This document shows, piece after piece, positions 1 to 12,733 of a stretch of DNA of 64,000 bases (within the stretch, counting starts at the first letter, position 1; every line of letters begins with the position of its first letter). Below the pieces are notes generated by a model. That model saw only the letters and a list, made by a program, of their open reading frames with translations. It searched no databases and had not been told where the DNA came from. Made by a program: the position numbers and the translations under genes. Source of the DNA: Megalonaias nervosa (Eukaryota > Mollusca > Bivalvia > Unionida > Unionidae); NCBI GenBank assembly GCA_016617855.1, contig JAECUM010004317.1, forward strand, positions 15,001 through 79,000, read 5' to 3'.

Positions 1-247
1 AGTGTGGCAGTTTATAGTGATGTCTAGCACTGGGGCATCATGCCGCAGACATGTAGCATGATGTCCCACCCAGTCATTATCCTGACACCAGGCCGACCAG
101 TCCTAACACTAACCTCTTAATGCTGAGCGCCAAGCGAGGCAGCTGTTAGTACCATTTTTGTAAGTCTTTGGTATGACTCGACCGGGGATCGAACCCACGA
201 CCTCCCGCATCCGAAGCGGACGCTCTAACCACTAGGCCACCGGAGCG
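1..247 (-). mobile_element. SINE family 1 copy (tRNA-derived), 3' end cut by window edge
   Basis: Read on the minus strand, the element starts with a tRNA-like head at about 247-172. It has a recognisable A box (TGGCCTAGTGG) and a B-box-like GGTTCGATCCC, followed by a roughly 170-base body. The body matches the second copy at 30567-30888 almost throughout, including the shared GGTTAGTGTTA-type stretch and the end CACTATAAACTGCCACACT. The acceptor halves do not pair, so this is a SINE head and not a working tRNA. Transcription would be by RNA polymerase III from the internal boxes. The tail lies beyond base 1. Molluscan tRNA-SINEs of this build are known, but I cannot name the family. Confidence 0.85.
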
Positions 248-648
248 GTATCAGATGCTTTAGGTTTTGGTTAATTAAATTTGTTAGTAGATGATAAAGT
301 TAACGGTGTGGACGAATTCACTGAGTCAGAAATGAAACTTTCAAACAAGCACACGAATAAACATGATATTCACAATGTCAACAACATACGTGACAGACTC
401 AGTAATTGAAAACACCGTTCTGATCATTGACACAGTTATTTAGGAGAAATATTTCTTTTGCAAACAGAATGGTTCATTAGTATTAATGAGTATATAATAA
501 AAAGTTTACTGTATTTGTATGGGAAAATATTAACTTGTTTTCTTGGAATAATACAGCACTCTGAAAGGTTGTGCAGTATTACTAAAAAAAAAACTAGTTC
601 ATATTTTCCCATATGAATGCAGTAACCTATAAAAACACAGAGATATAA
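248..648. other. AT-rich spacer, nothing recognised
   Basis: No conserved reading frame, splice pair or repeat family was recognised between the SINE and the first minisatellite. The 85-codon frame on the minus strand at 436-693 overlaps the minisatellite and has no family resemblance. Confidence 0.5.
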
Positions 649-966
649 ACAGCACTGGTTGACAGGATGTATTTTACATGTAATTACCAACACTAAAAAA
701 TATAAGCAGCACTGGTTGGCAAGATGTATTTACATGTAATTACCAATACAAAGAAATAAGCAGCACTGGTTGAAAGGATGTATTTTACATGCAATTACCA
801 ACACAAAGAAATAAGTAGCACTGGTTGAAAGGACGTATGCTACATGTAATTACCAATGACAGTACTGGTTGAAAGGATGTGTTTATATGTGATTACCAAC
901 ACAAACAAAAAATACAGCACTGGTTGAAAGGATGTACATGTTATTTAAATGACACAAAGAAATACA
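649..966. repeat. Minisatellite, 54-60 bp unit, about 6 copies
   Basis: Units start with AGCACTGGTTGAAAGGATGT and end with ATTACCAACACAAAGAAATA. Spacing is 54 to 60 bp with small indels. A further degenerate pair lies at 1290-1385, about 320 bp away, so the array is broken up. Confidence 0.85.
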
Positions 967-1289
967 GGTACTCTCAGAGATACATAAGAGTTACATTCCT
1001 AGGACCTCTACATTGTCGGTTTTTACATAAGTTGGGTTGATTAGGCTACAAATGGCTTTTGACTTCATGGTGAAGGGTAACAAAACACAATAAAAATCCT
1101 TAAAATTATGAAAAAAAATGTAACAGAAATGATTTACACATGTACATGAGAGGAGAAGCAGAACTATATACTGCAGGTGCACTCAGTTTGAAGATCTAAA
1201 AACAGTCTGTGCACATGTTTAAGGTTCATTACTTATCTGCGAGTTTATGTATGTCACAGTTTATGTATCTCGGGCAGTATCTGTAAACA

Positions 1290-1385
1290 GCACAGTTTGA
1301 AAGGATGTATGTTACATGTAATTAGTGACACAAAGAAATAAAACAGCGCTGGTTGAAAGACTGTGTGTTACATGAAATTACCGGC
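1290..1385. repeat. Outlying degenerate units of the 649-966 minisatellite
   Basis: Two diverged units carrying the AAAGGATGTATGTTACATG and GCGCTGGTTGAAAGACTGTG stretches match the earlier array. The sequence between them and the main array is not recognisably repetitive. Confidence 0.65.
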
Positions 1386-1610
1386 TCAGCTTTTGTGATA
1401 ACTTGAGACTCTGGAATCAGAGGTGTTCTGAGTTTGAGATAACACATGCCTGCCACTAAGGTACCACAGAATACATCCTGGTATGAGTGTCCAACACCTT
1501 CCATCTAGCCAGAGTTTCATACTGCACTCTACCAGCATGCACAAATCACTCAGTGTTATCTTCTAACTATTTTTCTGTTTGTAGACTTCAGTATACTATT
1601 AAATATGCAC

Positions 1611-1738
1611 CAAAATGACACCTAATTTAGGAAATCATGCCACAATCCTGACTCAAAATGACACCTAATTTAGGAAATCTTGCCTCTGTCCAGATTCAAA
1701 ATGACACCTAATTTAGGAAATCTTGCCTCTGTCCAGAA
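1611..1738. repeat. Minisatellite, 43 bp, 3 copies
   Basis: CAAAATGACACCTAATTTAG recurs at 1611, 1654 and 1697, an exact 43-bp period. The third copy ends in CCTCTGTCCAG. Confidence 0.9.
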
Positions 1739-3140
1739 TAAAGTCTGTCAACATATACATATAGTAAAAATCAATAACTTCAGTCTCAGGTGTGACATAT
1801 AAGCCTGGTGTGACACAGTAGCCAGAGCCGTTTGCACATAGGTGGAGGATAATTGTTCTGACAGAAATAACAGTTGGATATAAAATAAATCAATTTATTT
1901 CAAGCCATCTGTTCCTTCTTCACAACTTCTGTGATAATCATTTATAATTTTTACATTCTGTTCTCAAACCACTGAGCTACAAGTTGTCAAGAATTGAATT
2001 TAAGTGCTCTTCTTAAAAAAGAGCTCCTCTCAGGTTATATGTACAATGACAAAATGTCTCAAAGTTTTTAAAAAAACTTTGTATTATCAATAGCATTCTG
2101 TCCGTTACTTTAAATCTATCAACTTAAATGATAATAGTGAACTTCAACACAGCTGTCACATGCAAGTAGAGACAAAATCATTTTGCAGAGATTACTGGTG
2201 TGATTGTATCATGACATAAGCCTGCCAGTAAAGTTTAATGCCATATGTGTCATCAAAGGTAGAGGTCCTTGTACAACAGACAAATATCTGAGTAACTCGT
2301 TCTCTCCAGTACATACAGAAAATCCATTAATAATGGTCATAAGCTAGGCACACAAAAAAAGAACAAGAGAACATGTTCCCTCACAGCTTGAAAAGAAATA
2401 TCTCATCACTGTAACCACATTCTGATTATTAAACATCTCTAAGGAATCAAACTGTAAATTACATCTTCTTTGTCACACAACAATTAAGTCATTTCCAGTC
2501 TTGTGCTAATTGATGCCTAACTCCCCTCAACTGTGCCAACCTATGATGGGAGATGTTTGGTGAACAGAAAGAAACTAGGCACATCAATAAAAGCAACATT
2601 CAAATACAGTTCAATATTCATAAGCTTATTGTACCCTCATCAGATCTTGCTGGGAAAGCCAGTCACTGAAATTGGTCTATATTTCAAGAAAATCTGTTAA
2701 CTCTTGGAACAGCCCATAAAACCAATATCTAACAGCTTTCAGCAAGCAGGTCATACTGAGATGCCAAGAAATCAAGAGTGCTATTTTCGTATCAAATAAT
2801 GAGGAGTGACCTCTTCCTCTACTGATCTCTGGCATTATGTAGGAAATAGTGGCAGAAATCTAGCGCTGCTATTGTCATCTTCCAATCACATGGTATGAAG
2901 ATGACATCATTTATCACTATTTTTATTGTACATGCCACTGCGAAAGAATTAAGATGAACATGCAACATAAAAATTCTTGACTAACAAAATGCTACTAAAA
3001 GCTCTGGGCAGAATTTGAATGCCACTGTGAGTGGGCAGTGGAGTGATTTACATCTATTATAAAATCAATGTCGAGGTTTTAAATCAATGTCAAAAGACAA
3101 TTAGGTATTGAATCTTACACATTTTCCACTCTATAAAGAA
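1739..3140. other. AT-rich non-coding stretch
   Basis: About 1.4 kb with no frame above 60 codons on either strand, no obvious repeat and no domain similarity. It looks like ordinary intronic or intergenic sequence. Confidence 0.5.
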
Positions 3141-3990
3141 CAGATCCCACACAAGTACATCATCTGTAACAAGTCTCAGGACCCTTGAAAAGATCCTACA
3201 CAAGTACATCATTTGTAACAAGTCTCAGGACCCTTGAAAAGATCCCACACAAGTACATCATCTGTAACAAGTCTCAGGACCCTTGAAAAGATCCCACACA
3301 AGTACATCATTTATAACAAGTCTCAGGACCCTTGAAAAGATCCCACACAAGTACATCATCTGTAACAAGTCTCAGGACCCTTGAAAAGATCCCACACAAG
3401 TACATCATTTATAACAAGTCTCAGGACCCTTAAAAAGAACCCACACAAGTACATCATCTGTAACAAGTCTCAGGATTCTTTAAAGGATCCTACACAAGTA
3501 CATCATCTGTAACAAGTCTCAGGACCCTTGAAAAGATCCTACACAAGTACATTCTTTTTATCAAGTTATCCATTGTAAGAAGTCTCAGGACCCTTGAAAA
3601 GATCCTACACAAGTACATCATTTATAACAAGTTATCCATTGTAAGAAGTCTCAGGACCCTTGAAAAGATCCTACACAAGTACATCCTTTTTATCAAGTTA
3701 TCCATTGTAAGAAGTCTCAGGACCCTTGAAAAGATCCTACACAAGTACATCCTTTTTATCAAGTTGTCCATTGTAAGAAGTCTCAGGACCCTTGAAAAGA
3801 TCCTACACAAGTACATCCTTTTTATCAAGTTATCCATTGTAAGAAGTCTCAGGACCCTTAAAAAGATCCCACACAAGCATGTCATTTGTAACAAGTCTCA
3901 GGACCCTTAAATAGAACCCACACAAGTACATCATTTGTAAGAAGTCTCAGGACCTTAAAAAGATCCTACATGATTAGTCTTTGTAACAAG
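3141..3990. repeat. Minisatellite with two unit lengths, 49 and 66 bp
   Basis: The first part (about 3141-3540) repeats a 49-bp unit with the core AGTCTCAGGACCCTTGAAAA and GATCCCACACAAGTACATCA. From about 3550 a 66-bp form appears in which 17 bases (TTTTTATCAAGTTATCC) have been inserted, and this longer form then amplified as its own sub-array to about 3840. Short units return to 3990. The 90-codon minus-strand frame here is an artefact of the 66-bp period. Two degenerate units recur at 4248-4350. Confidence 0.95.
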
Positions 3991-4247
3991 TCTGAGGACT
4001 GTTATGTATATCTATATTAATTGTGTTCATTTTTTTGATTATAGATTGTAAGGGTCATTTAGTAAACAACATATTAAATAGTTAATTTTGTCCTTTGTGG
4101 GTTTGTACTTGAAGATTAGGTCAACATGTTTGGTAAAAATGTTTTTGTGGCCTTTTCACCTTGTATTGTAGGGAAATATTCTTTATTGAACTTTAAAGAA
4201 CTTGTTTTCACTTTTTCTCATTTACTCAGTTCAAGACCAAAGAGTCA

Positions 4248-4350
4248 TAACAGGACCCTTTAAAAGATTCCACAAAAGGACATTCATTACATGAGTCTTA
4301 GACCCTCCTGAAGAGATCCTACACAAGGACATAATTGTAACAAGTTTTAA
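4248..4350. repeat. Degenerate outlying units of the 3141-3990 array
   Basis: The CAGGACCCTTTAAAAGATTC and GAGATCCTACACAAGGACAT stretches match the array unit 260 bp upstream, with several substitutions. Confidence 0.7.
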
Positions 4351-4683
4351 AACCCTTTCAAAACAGTCAAATTTAAAATTCACAATGCTTTGATTTTGAA
4401 AATCTGTGCCAATTATGGAATTATTCTACCCCCTTGTGTTTTTAATATTTATCTGCAAGTAACTGACTTCATTTTTGCTAAAAATAATGACAGATATGTA
4501 CTTTTCCAAAATATTTTCAGCAAAGTTGAAAAAATTGACTATTAATACTAAATTTATGTTAAATGTATACAGCATAAAGCCAGATCTGTCATCACTTCAT
4601 GCACAGGAAGATATGGATGTAGGATATTAATTCTATCCATGGTACCAGTGTAGGCCCTAATCTCTTTACATGTTACACATTTA

Positions 4684-4809
4684 TTGACTTTGATTTCAGG
4701 TGCTACAAGGATTTATCAACACCTGAAAAACAAAATTCACTGAGGCCTTTGTCTGTATCAATATTTGTCAGCTTTATAAATCCCTGTAGTAACTGAAATC
4801 AAAAGTCAA
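4684..4809. mobile_element. Foldback MITE, copy 1 of 2
   Basis: The two ends are inverted repeats. The left end reads TTGACTTTGATTTCAGGTGC, and the right end read backwards gives TTGACTTTTGATTTCAGTTA, continuing into a shared GGATTTAT block. Copy 2 lies at 5382-5520 and shares the same arms. It has no coding capacity. The superfamily is unresolved because no clear target duplication is visible. Confidence 0.7.
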
Positions 4810-5381
4810 AAACTGTTTTGCTACACTCTTTTAAGTTCTTAAGTGTATTTTGCCTAAATGGTAATGAGACTGACTACACATAACAATTTTGTTTTATAAT
4901 ACCCTCCTCCCCACCCTACCCCCAACCAAAAACACCCACAGAAAAACCTCAACAGAAGATGGTGATTCTTTTTATTGGGTAAAATATTGATCTAAATTTG
5001 ACTAAACAATTTCACAGAAAAGGAAATGTTAAATGTTTAGAAAAAATTCTTTTGACTTTACACCTTCAATTTTTGTATTTAGACTGTCATTTAAAGTATT
5101 GTCAGAGACACAAAAAAAATAGTGGGATGAACAGACAGATGCAAAATACACTATTAGCCAAGCAGGATGCACATATATGACTAGGTACATTGGTGTGATC
5201 AGATGTCAACTCAGGTATTAGAACTTTAAAGAATCTTCAGATGTTTGAGCAAAGACAGCATATGGCTTTTTAACTAATCAGAACAAAGCAAACTGTGAAG
5301 TCATACAACAGTATGCAATAGCAGAACCAGATCTACACTGTTCCTTCTTGGGCATGCATTATACTCAGGTCAGTATACAAT

Positions 5382-5520
5382 TAATGACCTTGGATTAGCC
5401 TGATTTAAAGATTTATCAGCCCTGGAAAAGGGATATTCACCAAAGACAAGGCTTGACAATTATACTTTTTCTGGTGTTGATAAATCCTTGACTCAACTGA
5501 AATCAGAAGTCACTAACTGT
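5382..5520. mobile_element. Foldback MITE, copy 2 of 2
   Basis: The arms are a left GGATTAGCCTGATTTAAAGA followed by TTTATCAG, and a right end that reads backwards as TGACTTCTGATTTCAGTTGA followed by AAGGATTTATCAACACC. The second arm matches the left arm of copy 1 at 4684 better than its own partner arm, which shows a common family. Confidence 0.65.
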
Positions 5521-6951
5521 TCTATAGTATGACTTTTACTTTTCTTTTTCTCCGCTTCAATATCATAAGAAATAAAGCTCTTCTGCAGTGGTTCAACAGC
5601 CAGTAAGCTTTTACTTAATTACAGTAGATGATAATGTCAAGTTTACATGGCTGGAATAATGAATAAAATTTATAAAAATGTAAAATCAGGGAAAACAGTA
5701 AATGTTCAGAATTGTTTCTTTTCCACTGATACATTTTTGTTTGTTTACTAGCCCTTTTAACAGTGTCATTATCATGCCAAACAAATGGGAGCTAAGTGCC
5801 TTTCCTATGTACACACTAAGGAAGCTGACCTGAATTGGCATGGGTGGGTATCCAACTTGCAACCCTTGGATTACAAGTCCAATCCTCTACCAACAGAACA
5901 AATGCAGTTCACCGTGAAACCTTGAACTTCAAAAAACATTTAACATTTAGCATCAGAAAAAATAAAAGGAAGGGCAGACAAATAAATGAACAGAGAGAAA
6001 AACCATTCCATCACTAAGTGATGTGTGATGCATACTCAAGCACAACTGCTTATCCTAAATACTTCCATTTTCATCATCAGAAGTTAAAAGTATCAGATGT
6101 TGCCCAGCTTATCACGTCACTGGTAAAATGCCATAAAAGACTTGAAACAAACCATCAGAAGAACCTTTGGAATCTTATATCACCCTCATGTGCTCATGTG
6201 AAGGTGATCTAATATTTTAGCAAAGAAATCAAACAACTGACCCATCCAAACCAAGCTATTAGAGAAGTCATAAGTTAATAATGTACCATATCAAATACTG
6301 TTCAAGTGATGGCAGCACATTTTCTGCCTATAATTCAGATGGAACCAAAGAAAACATTCTATATATACAATATATCTGTTAGTTCTCATCACCTTTATGT
6401 TGTGACATGATCCAGTCTGTCCAAAGTACTGTCTACTATTAGAAAACAATACATTTTTCTTGTACTATACAATAGTATAAGGATATAAAATTCCTTTCTG
6501 TTGATTTATTTTTTTGGCATTATCTAGTAATTTTGTTAATGGATACCATGGTCTAATGGTTTTGGATCCTTGTTATCTGGGCGCTTTTACACAGATTTAA
6601 TATCTTCTTTCATATGAAGTTAATGATACAGTGTTCCTGCCACACCTATAAAATGTACTACTGTCTTCCAAAACAAAATGGATAAAAGACACTAAAGATC
6701 TGAAAATAAAGTGCATGAATCGAATCTAATTACTTACAATACAACTTCAAGATGCTGTCTTTTTCAGACAGGCCATACAAGATTAGCAAAATCAATAGAA
6801 AATGAAAAGGCAACATTTATTCTGATGCTGCTCTATATTATTGATTGTTTCTGAAGCATTAGCCACAAATTAGGAAAGAACAACTGGTGTTAACATCTTC
6901 AGTCCAAATCTGATTGAGCTATGAGCTGAAAATTCCATAACTTTAAAATCT
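5521..6951. other. AT-rich spacer before the 57-bp array
   Basis: No recognised gene or repeat. Short frames at 5835-6017 and 6018-6212 encode low-complexity, unrecognised peptides without splice or family support. Confidence 0.45.
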
Positions 6952-9900
6952 GCAGTCTTTAATTGGTAATATGCATTCCCTTACAAGGGTTTCATTGTGT
7001 TCCAGTGGAAACTGTTAAGTTGGTAATGTGCCCCACCCCAGTACATGGGTTTCATTATACTCAGATGGGAAATGTTAACTATGCAACATGCCATCCTCTA
7101 ATTGGTTTCATCAAATTCAGGCAGGAACTGTCAAGTTGGTAACATGGTAATTGGTCTCCTTACATGCCTGGTTTTGCCATAGTCAGATGGGAACTGTCAC
7201 AATGGTAACATGCCCTCTCCTACATGGATTTCACCATACTCAGGTGGGAACTGTCACAATGGTAACATGCCCTCTCCTACGTGGGTTTCACCATACTCAG
7301 GTGGGAACTGTCACAATGGTAACATGCCCTCTCCTACATGGGTTTCACCATAGTCAGAAGGGAACTGTCACAATGGTAACATGTCCTTTCCTACATGGGT
7401 TTCACCATACCCAGGTGGGAACTGTCACAATGGTAACATGCCCTCTCCTACATGGGTTTCACCATAGTCAGATGGGAACTGTCACAATGGTAACATGTCC
7501 TCTCCTACATGGGTTTCATCATAGTCAGGTGGGAACTGTCACAATGGTAACATGCCCTCTCCTACATGGGTTTCATCATAGTCAGGCGGGAACTGTCACA
7601 ATGGTAACATATCCTTTCCTACATGGGTTTCATCATAGTCAGGTGGGGAACTGTCAGAATGGTAACATATCCTTTCCTACATGGGTTTCATCATAGTCAG
7701 GTGGGAACTGTCACAATGGCAACATGTCCTTTCCTACATGGGTTTCATCATAGTCAGGTGGAAACTGTCACAATGGTAACATGTCCTCTCCTACATGGGT
7801 TTCATCATGGTCAGGTGGGAACTGTCACAATGGTAACATGTCCTTTCCTACATGGGTTTCATCATAGTCAGGCGGGAACTGTCACAATGGTAACATGTCC
7901 TTTCCTACATGGGTTTCACCATACTCAGGTGAGAACTGTCACAATGGTAACATGTCCTTTCCTACATGGGTTTCATCATACTCAGGTGGGAACTGTCACA
8001 ATGGTAACATGCCCTCTCCTACATGGGTTTCATCATAGTCAGGTGGGAACCGTCACAATGGTAACATGCCCTCTCCTACATGGGTTTCATCATACTCAGG
8101 TGGGAACTGTCACAATCGTAACATGCCCTCTCCTACATGGGTTTCATCATAGTCAGGTGGGAACTGTCACAATGGTAACATGCCCTCTCCTACATGAGTT
8201 TCACCATAATCAGGTGGGAACTGTCACAATGGTAACATGTCCTTTCCTACATGGGTTTCACTATAGTCAGGTGGGAACTGTCACAATGTCAGGTGGAACT
8301 GTCACAATGGTAACATGCCTTTCCTACATGGGTTTCATCATAGTCAGGTGGGAACTGTCACAATGGTAACATGCCCTCTCCTACATGGGTTTCATCATAG
8401 TCAGGTGGAACTGTCACAATGGTAACATGCCCTCTCCTACATGGGTTTCATCATAGTCAGGTGGGAACTGTCACAATGGTAACATGTCCTTTCCTACATG
8501 CGTTTCATCATAGTCAGGTGGGAACTGTCACATAGTCAGGTGGGAACTGTCACAATGGTAACATGTCCTTTCCTACATGGGTTTCATCATACTCAGGTGG
8601 GAACTGTCACAATGGTAACATGTCCTTTCCTACATGGGTTTCATCATAGTCAGGTGGGAACTGTCACAATGGTAACATGCCCTCTCCTACATGAGTTTCA
8701 CCATAGTCAGGTGCGAACTGTCACAAAGGTAACATGTCCTTTCCTACATGGGTTTCACCATAGTCAGGTGGGAACTGTCACAATGGTAACATGTCCTTTC
8801 CTACATGGGTTTCATCATACTCAGGTGGGAACTGTCACAATGGTAACATGTCCTTTCCTACATGGGTTTCATCATAGTCAGGTGGGAACTGTCACAATGG
8901 TAACATGTCCTTTCCTACATGGGTTTCATCATAGTCAGGTGGGAACTGTCACAATGGTAACATGTCCTTTCCTACATGGTTTCATCATAGTCAGGTGGGA
9001 ACTGTCACAATGGTAACATGTCCTTTCCTACATGGGTTTCATCATAGTCAGGTGGGAACTGTCACAATGGTAACATGTCCTCTCCTACATGGGTTTCATC
9101 ATAGTCAGGTGGGAACTGTCACAATGGTAACATGTCCTCTCCTACATGGTTTCATCATAGTCAGGTGGGAACTGTCACAATGGTAACATGTCCTCTCCTA
9201 CATGGGTTTCATCATAGTCAGGTGGGAACTGTCACAATGGTAACATGTCCTCTCCTACATGAGTTTCATCATAGTCAGGTGGAACTGTCACAATGGTAAC
9301 ATGTCCTTTCCTACATGGGTTTCATCATAGTCAGGTGGAAACTGTCACAATGGTAACATGTCCTCTCCTACATGGGTTTCATCATAGTCAGGTGGGAACT
9401 GTCACAATGGTAACATGTCCTTTCCTACATGGGTTTCATCATAGTCAGGTGGGAACTGTCACAATGGTAACATGTCCTTTCCTACATGGGTTTCATCATA
9501 GTGGGAACTGTCACAATGGTAACATGTCCTTTCCTACATGGGTTTCATCATAGTCAGGTGGGAACTGTCACAATGGTAACATGTCCTTTCCTACATGGGT
9601 TTCATCATAGTCAGGTGGGAACTGTCACAATGGTAACATGTCCTTTCCTACATGGGTTTCATCATAGTCAGGTGGGAACTGTCACAATGGTAACATGTCC
9701 TTTCCTACATGGGTTTCATCATAGTCAGGTGGGAACTGTCACAATGGTAACATGCCCTCTCCTACATGAGTTTCACCATAGTCAGGTGCGAACTGTCACA
9801 ATGGTAACATGTCCTTTCCTACATGGGTTTCATCATAGTCAGGTGGGAACTGTCACAATGGTAACATGTCCTTTCCTACATGGGTTTCATCATAGTCAGG

Positions 9901-11945
9901 TGGGAACTGTCACAATGGTAACATGTCCTTTCCTACATGGGTTTCATCATAGTCAGGTGGGAACTGTCACAATGGTAACATGTCCTTTCCTACATGGGTT
10001 TCATCATAGTCAGGTGGGAACTGTCACAATGGTAACATGTCCTCTCCTACATGGGTTTCATCATAGTCAGGCGGGAACTGTCACAATGGTAACATGTCCT
10101 TTCCTACATGGGTTTCATCATAGTCAGGTGGGAACTGTCACAATGGTAACATGTCCTTTCCTACATGGGTTTCATCATACTCAGGTGGGAACTGTCACAA
10201 TGGTAACATGTCCTTTCCTACATGGGTTTCATCATAGTCAGGTGGGAACTGTCACAATGGTAACATGCCCTCTCCTACATGAGTTTCACCATAGTCAGGT
10301 GCGAACTGTCACAATGGTAACATGTCCTTTCCTACATAGTCAGGTGGGAACTGTCACAATGGTAACATGTCCTTTCCTACATGGGTTTCATCATACTCAG
10401 GTGGGAACTGTCACAATGGTAACATGTCCTTTCCTACATGGGTTTCATCATAGTCAGGTGGGAACTGTCACAATGGTAACATGTCCTTTCCTACATGGGT
10501 TTCATCATACTCAGGTGGGAACTGTCACAATGGTAACATGTCCTTTCCTACATGGGTTTCATCAGAGTCAGGTGGGAACTGTCACAATGGTAACATGTCC
10601 TCTCCTACATGGGTTTCATCATACTCAGGTGGGAACTGTCACAATGGTAACATGCCCTCTCCTACATGGGTTTCATCATAGTCAGGTGGGAACTGTCACA
10701 ATGGTAACATGCCCTCTCCTACATGAGTTTCACCATAATCAGGTGGGAACTGTCACAATGGTAACATGTCCTTTCCTAGATGGGTTTCACCATAGTCAGG
10801 TGGGAACTGTCACAATGGTAACATGTCCTTTCCTACATGGGTTTCATCATACTCAGGTGAGAACTGTCACAATGGTAACATGCCCTCTCCTACATGTATT
10901 TCATCATAGTCAGGTGGGAACTGTCACAATGGTAACATGCCCTCTCCTACATGGGTTTCATCATAGTCAGGTGGGAACTGTCACAATGGTAACATGCCCT
11001 CTCCTACATGAGTTTCACCATAGTCAGGTGCGAACTGTCACAATGGTAACATGTCCTTTCCTACATGGGTTTCACCATAGTCAGGTGGGAACTGTCACAA
11101 TGGTAACATGTCCTTTCCTACATGGGTTTCATCATAGTCAGGTGGGAACTGTCACAATGGTAACATGTCCTTTCCTACATGGGTTTCATCATAGTCAGGT
11201 GGGAACTGTCACAATGGTAACATGTCCTCTCCTACATGGGTTTCATCATAGTCAGGTGGAAACTGTCACAATGGTAACATGTCCTTTCCTACATGGGTTT
11301 CACCATAGTCAGGTGGGAACTGTCACAATGGTAACATGTCCTTTCCTACATGGGTTTCACCATAGTCAGGTGGGAACTGTCACAATGGTAACATGTCCTT
11401 TCCTACATGGGTTTCATCATAGTCAGGTGGGAACTGTCACAATGGTAACATGTCCTTTCCTACATGGGTTTCATCATAGTCAGGTGGGAACTGTCACAAT
11501 GGTAACATGTCCTTTCCTACATGGGTTTCATCATAGTCAGGTCGAAACTGTCACAATGGTAACATGTCCTTTCCTACATGGGTTTCATCATAGTCAGGTG
11601 GGAACTGTCACAATGGTAACATGTCCTTTCCTACATGCGTTTCATCATAGTCAGGTGGGAACTGTCACAATGGTAACATGTCCTTTCCTACATGCGTTTC
11701 ATCATAGTCAGGTGGGAACTGTCACAATGGTAACATGTCCTTTCCTACATGGGTTTCATCATAGTCAGGTGGGAACTGTCACAATGGTAACATGTCCTTT
11801 CCTACATGGATTTCATCATAGTCAGGTGGAAACTGTCACAATGGTAACATGTCCTCTCCTACATGGGTTTCATCATAGTCAGGTGGGAACTGTCACAATG
11901 GTAACATGTCCTCTCCTACATGGGTTTCATCATAGTCAGGTGGCG
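6952..11945. repeat. Large tandem array, 57-bp unit, about 85-88 copies
   Basis: The unit runs from GGGAACTGTCACAATGGTAA through CATGTCCTTTCCTACATGGG to TTTCATCATAGTCAGGT, 57 bp in all. Copies before about 7150 are strongly diverged, and central copies are nearly identical, the usual pattern of a homogenised array with decaying edges. Variant positions include TCCTTT/TCCTCT/CCCTCT, CATAGTC/CATACTC, TTCATC/TTCACC, and a rarer GAGTTTCACC...GTGCGAA form. Because 57 is 19 codons, one of the six frames stays open and gives ORFs up to 823 codons (9486-11957). The frame changes several times (near 7645, 8290, 8480, 8980, 9150, 9280 and 9500) after 1-base or larger indels. No signal, start context or downstream exon supports translation, so I call it non-coding. 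Confidence 0.95.
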
Positions 11946-12700
11946 ATTGCAGAATGATCTTCTATAGATATACATTACATTTGTACAACAAATTTAAAAA
12001 ATTGTCAAGCTTATTAGGCCATTGACAAACCTCAAAAGCATTTTTGTGATCACTTAAATTTTTGGTAATCCCATCTCCAATATATTTGTAGTCCAACTGC
12101 CTGTCATTCAAACTTGCTATAAGGTGTTTTTTTATACTGATTATGATCTGTCATGCTTCAATCTAAATTTGTCCAGGACTTGTTTTTCATTTTAAACATC
12201 AAAGTCACCTAATGAGTTAATATAAGTCAACAGGTCAACAGATCAATTTTTTTGGGCTAAACACAGTTCATACTCCAATCAATAGGTTACCTCCCATTTG
12301 GTAGGATAGCAACCAAGCCACAATGCTATATATCTTGGGGTAAAATGCAAACTGGAGAAAACAATATGCTTTGATACCTGCATCATACTCATTCAGACTT
12401 GTGAAGATCTTTTGTCAACAATGGCTTCAGTGCATAATGTGAAAATTTGCCAAAAAGAAAGGAGGAAGAAATTTTGAATTCTTTTTACTTGAAGTGATGG
12501 AACACAAGGACTATTAGGCTAAAAAAAAATGTGTTTTTAGTCAGTTGACTGTCCCTGTTTTTCATTGCTGACCCAAGCACTATTTTCCCCACAGGATTAA
12601 AAAAATTATAATTTAAAAAAAAAATGTTTGAAATTGATTTGTGCATCTAACCGATCTGGTTTTACCCAGTACTTGAAGAGCTTAGTACATTATATATACC
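11946..12700. other. AT-rich spacer after the 57-bp array
   Basis: Unique-looking non-coding sequence. No splice-bounded frame or recognised element. Confidence 0.45.
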
Positions 12701-12705
12701 AATCA

Positions 12706-12733
12706 TTAATATATATATATATATATATATATA
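12706..12733. repeat. (AT)n microsatellite
   Basis: About 14 AT dinucleotides, followed by a short A run. Confidence 0.9.

Noticed and set aside
172..247. Functional tRNA gene on the minus strand
   Set aside because: A and B boxes are good, but the acceptor strands do not pair and the same head plus body recurs at 30567, so it is a SINE head.
3622..3894. 90-codon repetitive minus-strand ORF
   Set aside because: Product of the 66-bp satellite unit, not a gene.
6952..11945. CRISPR array
   Set aside because: Units are contiguous without unique spacers, in a eukaryotic context with introns and SINEs.
9486..11957. 823-codon ORF as a real repeat-protein gene
   Set aside because: It follows from a 57-bp satellite with one stop-free frame; indels change the frame along the array, and there is no start context, splice support or non-repetitive domain.
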